Positions 4,851-9,634 of a DNA stretch of 9,634 nucleotides are shown here, one piece after another. Source of the DNA: Clostridiales bacterium (GTDB taxonomy: Bacteria; Bacillota; Clostridia; Lutisporales; Lutisporaceae); contig JAAYKT010000193.1 in assembly GCA_012522255.1 (NCBI GenBank), positions 1 through 9,634 on the forward strand. Direction: 5' to 3'. The notes under the pieces are model-generated. The model was given only the letters and a program-made list of their open reading frames with translations, was not told the DNA's origin and ran no database searches. The translations under genes were made by a program, and so were the position numbers. How positions within the stretch are numbered: the stretch's first letter is position 1; each line of letters starts with the position of its first letter.

Positions 4851-6092
4851 ATGAAAATAAACAGATTATTATTCGCATTGACTATCACCGCCACAATTTT
4901 AAGCACCGGTTGTGCCTGGAAAGGTTCAAAGGATGCTGTCAATATAATTGAAGAACAACCGGTTACAGTGGAAACGGCAGAAGTTTTACAGGGAGAAATT
5001 GAATCCACAATAAGTTACAGCGGCAAAGTGAAACCAGTAAAGGAAATAATGATCACTCCGAAACAACCCGGCAAGGTTATAAAAATTGGTTTTGATATCG
5101 GGGAAAGAGTAAAGGCGGGGGATGTATTATTACAATTAGACAAAAATGATGTAATGCTTCAATTAAGTCAGGCAGCCACAGCAGTGGAATTAGCGGAATT
5201 GAACCTGAGCAAAATGGAAGGCAGCACCTACGAACAACAGCTTATGCAATTGGAAACTGCAGTGATACTGGCGGAGATAAGTTATAGTGATGCCCAAACT
5301 AACTATGACAATGTGAAAACCCTATACGAGGCAGGGGCAGAGTCTAAGTTTAATTTAGATCGTACAGAATCCCAGCTGAATCAATTAAAACAACAGTATA
5401 AGGCAGCAAAAACCAATTATGAATTATTTGAAGAAAAAAGCTATAAGGAAAATATTGAACTGTCTAAAATACAACTTGAACAGTCTAAAGCAGCTTACAA
5501 TGTGGTTCATAATTCATTGGAAAGCATGGATGTCAGATCTCCTATAAATGGCGTGATTTCAGCCAGGAATTTAAGGGTTGGAGAATTTGTGAGCAATGCA
5601 ACCGTCACATTTGTGGTCATAGATGATTCTTCCTATATCCTGGAGATTGATGTGGGTGAAAACACCATCGGAAAGATAGAAGTTGGGGATAAAGCAAAGG
5701 TTTACGTAGATTCCATATCAAAAGAAGTGATATGGGGAACTGTCACTGTTTTAGCTCCATCGGCAGATATGCATAAACAAACCTATCCGGTTAGAATAAC
5801 CATAAATGACCCGCCGGATACGCTGAAAGGCGGCATGTTTGCGGAAGTGAAATTAATTATCGAAAAAGCTGATAATGCCGTTATTGTCCCTTTATCATCA
5901 GTTTTGGAAGAAAAGGGCAGTAAATATATATACGTTGTAAAAGGTGATGAAGCCAAAAAGGTTCAGATTACTATAGGTCTTTTTAATGATAAGGAAATTC
6001 AGATCCTTGACGGTTTAAATGTTAATGATTTGATTATAATAAAAGGCCAGGATTATTTAAAAGACGGTTCAAAAGTTTTGATTTCCCATTAA
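4851..6092 (+). CDS. RND efflux adaptor lipoprotein (HlyD/MFP family)
   Basis: The 413-residue protein starts with a lipoprotein signal, KINRLLFALTITATILSTGC, with the modified Cys at 21, so it is predicted to be anchored on the outer face of the cytoplasmic membrane. The first half of the barrel-sandwich (lipoyl-like) domain is at about 57-100 (VKAGDVLLQLDKND). A Gln/Glu/Lys-rich coiled-coil hairpin follows at about 100-222. The second lipoyl half is VRSPINGVISARNLRVGEFV (228-247), then a beta barrel (about 260-340) and a membrane-proximal domain to the end. This order is that of AcrA/MexA-type adaptors. It would join the RND pump encoded 35 bases downstream. GGGGGG (4836-4841) lies 9 bases before ATG 4851. 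The hairpin is long although no TolC-type partner is encoded here. Confidence 0.93.
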   Translation: MKINRLLFALTITATILSTGCAWKGSKDAVNIIEEQPVTVETAEVLQGEIESTISYSGKVKPVKEIMITPKQPGKVIKIGFDIGERVKAGDVLLQLDKNDVMLQLSQAATAVELAELNLSKMEGSTYEQQLMQLETAVILAEISYSDAQTNYDNVKTLYEAGAESKFNLDRTESQLNQLKQQYKAAKTNYELFEEKSYKENIELSKIQLEQSKAAYNVVHNSLESMDVRSPINGVISARNLRVGEFVSNATVTFVVIDDSSYILEIDVGENTIGKIEVGDKAKVYVDSISKEVIWGTVTVLAPSADMHKQTYPVRITINDPPDTLKGGMFAEVKLIIEKADNAVIVPLSSVLEEKGSKYIYVVKGDEAKKVQITIGLFNDKEIQILDGLNVNDLIIIKGQDYLKDGSKVLISH

Positions 6093-6127
6093 CATTCTAT
6101 CATATCAGTGAGTTAGAGGTGCGACGA

Positions 6128-9100
6128 ATGAAATTACATGATATCTCCGTAAAAAGGCCGGTGGCGGTTTTAATGTGCGTATTAATGGTTCTGGTATTAG
6201 GGGGAGTCTCCTTTTCCAAGGTACCTGTGGATTTGATGCCGGATATAAATCTGCCCATAGCAATAGTTTCAACCAACTATTCCGGGGTTGCCCCTCAGGA
6301 AATCGAGTCTATAGTAACAAAACCCATAGAAAACGTCATTGCCACCGTGAATAATATAAAATCAATACAGTCTATATCCAGTGAAGGGAATTCCATCATC
6401 ATAGCGGAATTCAACTCCGGTACGGATATGAATTTCGGTACATTGCAGATGCGGGAAAAGGTCGATATGATAAAAGGATTTTTGCCCGATGATGTTGGCA
6501 ACCCACTGATAATGAAGTTAGACCCCAACATGATGCCCATTCTCAATGTAAGTGTGACCAATAACCATAGCGAAATGAAGCTAAAACATTTTATAGACGA
6601 TTATATAATGCCCAGGCTGGAAAGGATTGAGGGTGTCGCATCTATAGGGGTTACAGGTGGCAGTAAAGAAGAAATACAAGTAAATGTAGACCCCGATAAA
6701 GCCGCCGGTTATGGAATTACTCTGAATCAGGTTATATCCGTACTACAAACAGAAAACCTGAATCTCCCCGGAGGGGCAATAGAATATGCGGATAAGAGGC
6801 TTTTAGTTAGGAGCACGGGAGAATTTAAAAGTATCGAACAGATAAAAAACATACCTATCATGCTGCCAAACGGTACGATTTTGCGTATAAGGGATATAGC
6901 CGAAGTCATAGACACCAATAAGCCCATTGACTCATACAGCCGGACCAACGGTAAGGACAGTATCAGCCTGAATCTCCAAAAACAGACCAACGCCAACACC
7001 GTCAATGTCACCAGGGCGGTAAAAAATGAATTGATTAAAATTGAGAAAGATTATCCCGATTTAAGTATAGATGTCGTATTCGACCAGGGAGAATTTATAG
7101 AAAAAGCCATAAGCAGTGTCAGCAATAATGCTATAATAGGCGGACTCTTGGCAGTTCTGATTTTGTATGTTTTTTTGAAAAACATGCGCACCACATTAAT
7201 CATAGCTACAGCCATACCTATATCCATTATATCTACTTTTGTGCTTATATTCTTTGCAGGCATTTCCATAAATATTGTATCTTTGGGCGGCCTTGCATTA
7301 GGGGTAGGCATGCTGGTAGACAATGCCATCGTGGTTTTGGAAAATATCTACAGATACAGAAGTGAAGGACATAACAAGACAGAGGCGGCACTGCTTGGCA
7401 CAGATGAAGTGGGAAGAGCAATCTTAGCTTCTACCTTAACAACCATCGTTGTGTTTGTCCCAATGGTTTTTACACAAGGGATGGCAGCTGAGATATTTAA
7501 GGAAATGGCCTTGACCATTGCTTTTTCATTAATAGCTTCATTGATAGTGGCCCTTTCCTTCGTTCCTATGCTCAGTGCTAAATTTATAAAAATGGAACAG
7601 CCATCTGAAAACGGTAAATCAAAACCTTTGGGCAAATTTTTAAAAAAATGGGACGATGCTATTAATGGCATAGACAGATTCTATTACAGGGTATTATTAT
7701 GGGTGCTGAAATACAAAATAAAAACTGGCATAGCAGTGACTGTTATATTTCTATTCAGTTTGCTTTTGATACCTGTGATAGGTTCGGAGTTTTTTCCTTC
7801 CATGGATCAAGGAATGTTTAGTATAAATGTGGAAATGCCAAAAGGAAGCCTCTTAGAAACAACAAATGAAACTGTAGAAAAAATAGAAGACTTGCTGATT
7901 AAAATTCCCGAGCTGGGCACCATGAACGTATCCGTAGGCGGCGGAGGCGTTATGTCTGGGCTTATGGGTTCCTCCACTGACTCGGCCACTATAAGTGCTA
8001 CGCTGAAACCCTTATCTGAAAGAAAAAGAAGCACGGCACAAGTGGTAGAGGCTATCAGAGAGGAAGTAAAAAATATTGCCGGAGCAGAAATAAAGGTAAA
8101 TGATTTATCTGCAAGTTTTGGGGGATTGAGCAGCGGCAGTGCCGTATCAATCCGCATAAGCGGACCTGACTTAGAGGTGTTGGAGGGCATATCCAAAGAT
8201 GTAGAAAGAATCGTCCTTGAAACTGGAGGAACGAGGCAGGTAGAGCTTAGTATAACCGAAGGCAGACCTGAAGCACAGATATATATAAACAGAGATAAAG
8301 CGGCAGCCTACGGGCTCTCCACGGCACAAGTGGCAACTGTTACCAGAACTGCAGTTGACGGTAGAATTGCCACAACCTCTAAAATAGAAGGCAGTGAAAT
8401 AGATATAAAAGTACAATACCCGGAAGAAAAGAGAAAGACTTTGGAACAGTTGAAGGCAGTTTCATTATTAACTCCCATGGGTGTCCGGGTGCCTTTAATG
8501 GATATAGCTTCTATTGAAATACAAAAGGGTCCTGTCAGCATAAGCAGGGCAAATCAGGAACGATTTGTCACCGTGACAGGAGATGTATTTGGGAGAAGTG
8601 CGGGGGATGTTAACAAGGAACTAAAAAATAAGCTGAAAAGTTATAACCTGACAGATGCCTATTCCATAAAATTTACCGGGGAAGATGAACAGATGGTGGA
8701 AGCCTTTGCGGACCTCACTTTAGCATTGGTTTTGGCGGTATTATTGGTATATATGGTTATGGCAATACAGTTTGAATCCTTGGTGCACCCGCTGACCATT
8801 ATGTTTTCCGTTCCCGTGGCCTATTCTGGTTCCATAATAGGCCTGGCCATAACCGGCAACCCACTAAGCGTACCCGCCTTTATCGGCGTTATCATGCTTG
8901 CGGGGATTGTGGTCAATAATGCCATAGTTTTGGTGGATTATATAAATACCTTAAGGGAAAGAGGCTATGGTAGGGAAGAGGCAATACTAAAGGCAGGGCC
9001 TACCAGGCTGAGGCCTATACTTATGACCACCTTAACCACAATACTTGCTATGATTCCTTTAGCTTTGGGTATAGGAGAAGGAGCAGAAGCCATTGCACCT

Positions 9101-9235
9101 ATGGCAATAGTTGTCATATTCGGACTAACCACATCCACATTATTGACCTTGCTCATAGTCCCTGTGGTATATTGTATGTTTGACAGGCTGTCAAAGAAAG
9201 ACAGGATAAAAGAACGACCTGTTCAGTCTGTATAG
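6128..9235 (+). CDS. HAE-type RND multidrug/amphiphile efflux transporter
   Basis: The 1035-residue protein has the full duplicated RND layout: TM1 (about 11-29), a large extracytoplasmic porter region, TM2-6 (about 330-500), TM7 (about 530-550), a second porter region and TM8-12 (about 860-1020). Signature segments include VKRPVAV at the start, VPVDLMPDINLP, and LGVGMLVDNAIVVLENIYR in TM4. The TM4 relay has Asp398-Asn399 where AcrB has Asp407-Asp408, and TM10 has Asn930 (GIVVNNAIVLVDY) where AcrB has Lys940. These differences also occur, as I recall, in Gram-positive members such as SwrC. It should export amphiphilic compounds using the proton gradient with the adaptor encoded upstream; the substrate is not readable. 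ATG 6128 is preferred over GTG 6119 because GAGG (6116-6119) lies 8 bases before it. Confidence 0.95.
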   Translation: MKLHDISVKRPVAVLMCVLMVLVLGGVSFSKVPVDLMPDINLPIAIVSTNYSGVAPQEIESIVTKPIENVIATVNNIKSIQSISSEGNSIIIAEFNSGTDMNFGTLQMREKVDMIKGFLPDDVGNPLIMKLDPNMMPILNVSVTNNHSEMKLKHFIDDYIMPRLERIEGVASIGVTGGSKEEIQVNVDPDKAAGYGITLNQVISVLQTENLNLPGGAIEYADKRLLVRSTGEFKSIEQIKNIPIMLPNGTILRIRDIAEVIDTNKPIDSYSRTNGKDSISLNLQKQTNANTVNVTRAVKNELIKIEKDYPDLSIDVVFDQGEFIEKAISSVSNNAIIGGLLAVLILYVFLKNMRTTLIIATAIPISIISTFVLIFFAGISINIVSLGGLALGVGMLVDNAIVVLENIYRYRSEGHNKTEAALLGTDEVGRAILASTLTTIVVFVPMVFTQGMAAEIFKEMALTIAFSLIASLIVALSFVPMLSAKFIKMEQPSENGKSKPLGKFLKKWDDAINGIDRFYYRVLLWVLKYKIKTGIAVTVIFLFSLLLIPVIGSEFFPSMDQGMFSINVEMPKGSLLETTNETVEKIEDLLIKIPELGTMNVSVGGGGVMSGLMGSSTDSATISATLKPLSERKRSTAQVVEAIREEVKNIAGAEIKVNDLSASFGGLSSGSAVSIRISGPDLEVLEGISKDVERIVLETGGTRQVELSITEGRPEAQIYINRDKAAAYGLSTAQVATVTRTAVDGRIATTSKIEGSEIDIKVQYPEEKRKTLEQLKAVSLLTPMGVRVPLMDIASIEIQKGPVSISRANQERFVTVTGDVFGRSAGDVNKELKNKLKSYNLTDAYSIKFTGEDEQMVEAFADLTLALVLAVLLVYMVMAIQFESLVHPLTIMFSVPVAYSGSIIGLAITGNPLSVPAFIGVIMLAGIVVNNAIVLVDYINTLRERGYGREEAILKAGPTRLRPILMTTLTTILAMIPLALGIGEGAEAIAPMAIVVIFGLTTSTLLTLLIVPVVYCMFDRLSKKDRIKERPVQSV

Positions 9236-9295
9236 ACTTTTGAGTAAAAGATAGGTATTCAAAGGATTATAGAAAAGTTTTTGGGAGGAACAACC

Positions 9296-9634
9296 ATGAA
9301 AATTAATGAATTGGATACACCGGCATTATTGATAGACAGGGAAATAATGATGTCCAATATAAAGCAAATGCAAGATTATGCAAATAAACAAGGAGTCTAC
9401 TTGCGGCAACATACTAAGACACATAAAATGCCGACACTTGCCAAATTGCAAGAAAAAGCCGGGGCAAAAGGAATCGCTGTGGCAAAAGTGGGCGAAGCCG
9501 AGGTAATGGCCCAAAATGGACTAAAGGATATATTTATTGCCAATGAAATAGTAGGAGAAACAAAACTTAACAGGATTAAAGAATTAGCGAAGAAAATAAA
9601 TATCTCTTTTGGTATAGACAGCATAGATCAGACA
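9296..9634 (+). CDS. D-threonine aldolase / D-serine dehydratase-like PLP enzyme (5' part)
   Basis: The first 113 residues are present; the gene runs off the right edge. ELDTPALLIDREIMMSNIKQ is the usual start of the alanine-racemase N-terminal TIM-barrel domain in this family. LRQHTKTHKMP (36-46) carries the PLP-binding block, with Lys41 the likely Schiff-base lysine (consensus RPHxKTHK). GIAVAKVGEAEVMAQNGLKD follows, another conserved block. Members cleave D-threonine and related D-3-hydroxyamino acids to glycine and an aldehyde, or deaminate D-serine. The metal-binding C-terminal domain that would separate these is outside the window. GGGAGGA ends about 6 bases before ATG 9296. It lies 60 bases after the RND stop with no terminator, so co-transcription with the pump is possible. 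Confidence 0.9.
   Translation, partial: MKINELDTPALLIDREIMMSNIKQMQDYANKQGVYLRQHTKTHKMPTLAKLQEKAGAKGIAVAKVGEAEVMAQNGLKDIFIANEIVGETKLNRIKELAKKINISFGIDSIDQT

Noticed and set aside
1..9634. CRISPR array, tRNA or rRNA genes, or insertion-sequence ends
   Set aside because: I saw no regularly spaced repeats, no cloverleaf or rRNA-like segment, and no transposase motif or matching terminal inverted repeats. Reading by eye could miss a degenerate element.

Overview
The window looks like chromosomal DNA of a low-GC Gram-positive bacterium, most likely a member of the Clostridia. The evidence is AT-rich sequence, strong purine-rich Shine-Dalgarno sites, GTG and TTG starts, a lipoprotein-type efflux adaptor, and an SPFH + Arc-type gene pair that I know from Clostridia. 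I had no database access, so the lineage is inferred from protein flavour only.

Left third (about 1-3350): a visibly AT-richer, loosely packed accessory stretch. It holds the tail of an unrecognised gene (2-157); a small gene of unknown function overlapping it (150-494); a minus-strand gamma-glutamylcyclotransferase-like gene (643-1113); an orphan open frame with a hairpin (1112-1315); a frameshifted small ORF (1418-1541); a Fic-domain protein (1604-2260) whose catalytic His position is Gln; a gene-free spacer (2261-2592); a solitary MNT-type nucleotidyltransferase with the GSX10DXD motif (2593-2913); and a decayed metallophosphoesterase (2944-3293). Several of these belong to families found in toxin-antitoxin or other accessory loci, and several pieces are broken, so this reads as a hotspot with turnover.

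Middle (3350-4715): a compact operon. A promoter whose -10 box lies inside two tandem 11-bp near-palindromes precedes a membrane-anchored SPFH (band 7) protein (3412-4437). One base after its stop begins a 58-residue ribbon-helix-helix Arc-type protein (4439-4615), and a strong rho-independent terminator follows (4683-4716). The repeats are a natural candidate operator for the RHH protein.

Right half (4740-9634): an efflux operon. A lipoprotein periplasmic-adaptor-type (HlyD/RND MFP) protein (4851-6092) is followed 35 bases later by a full-length HAE-type RND transporter (6128-9235). Sixty bases further on, with no terminator between, comes the start of an alanine-racemase-fold PLP enzyme of the D-threonine aldolase / D-serine dehydratase type (9296 to window end). 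No outer-membrane channel or adjacent regulator is present in the window.

The items I rate highest are the Fic protein that keeps an N-terminal inhibitory motif but lacks the catalytic His, and the SPFH-RHH operon with its -10-overlapping tandem palindromes. I see no clearly new multi-gene system that the sequence alone could prove.
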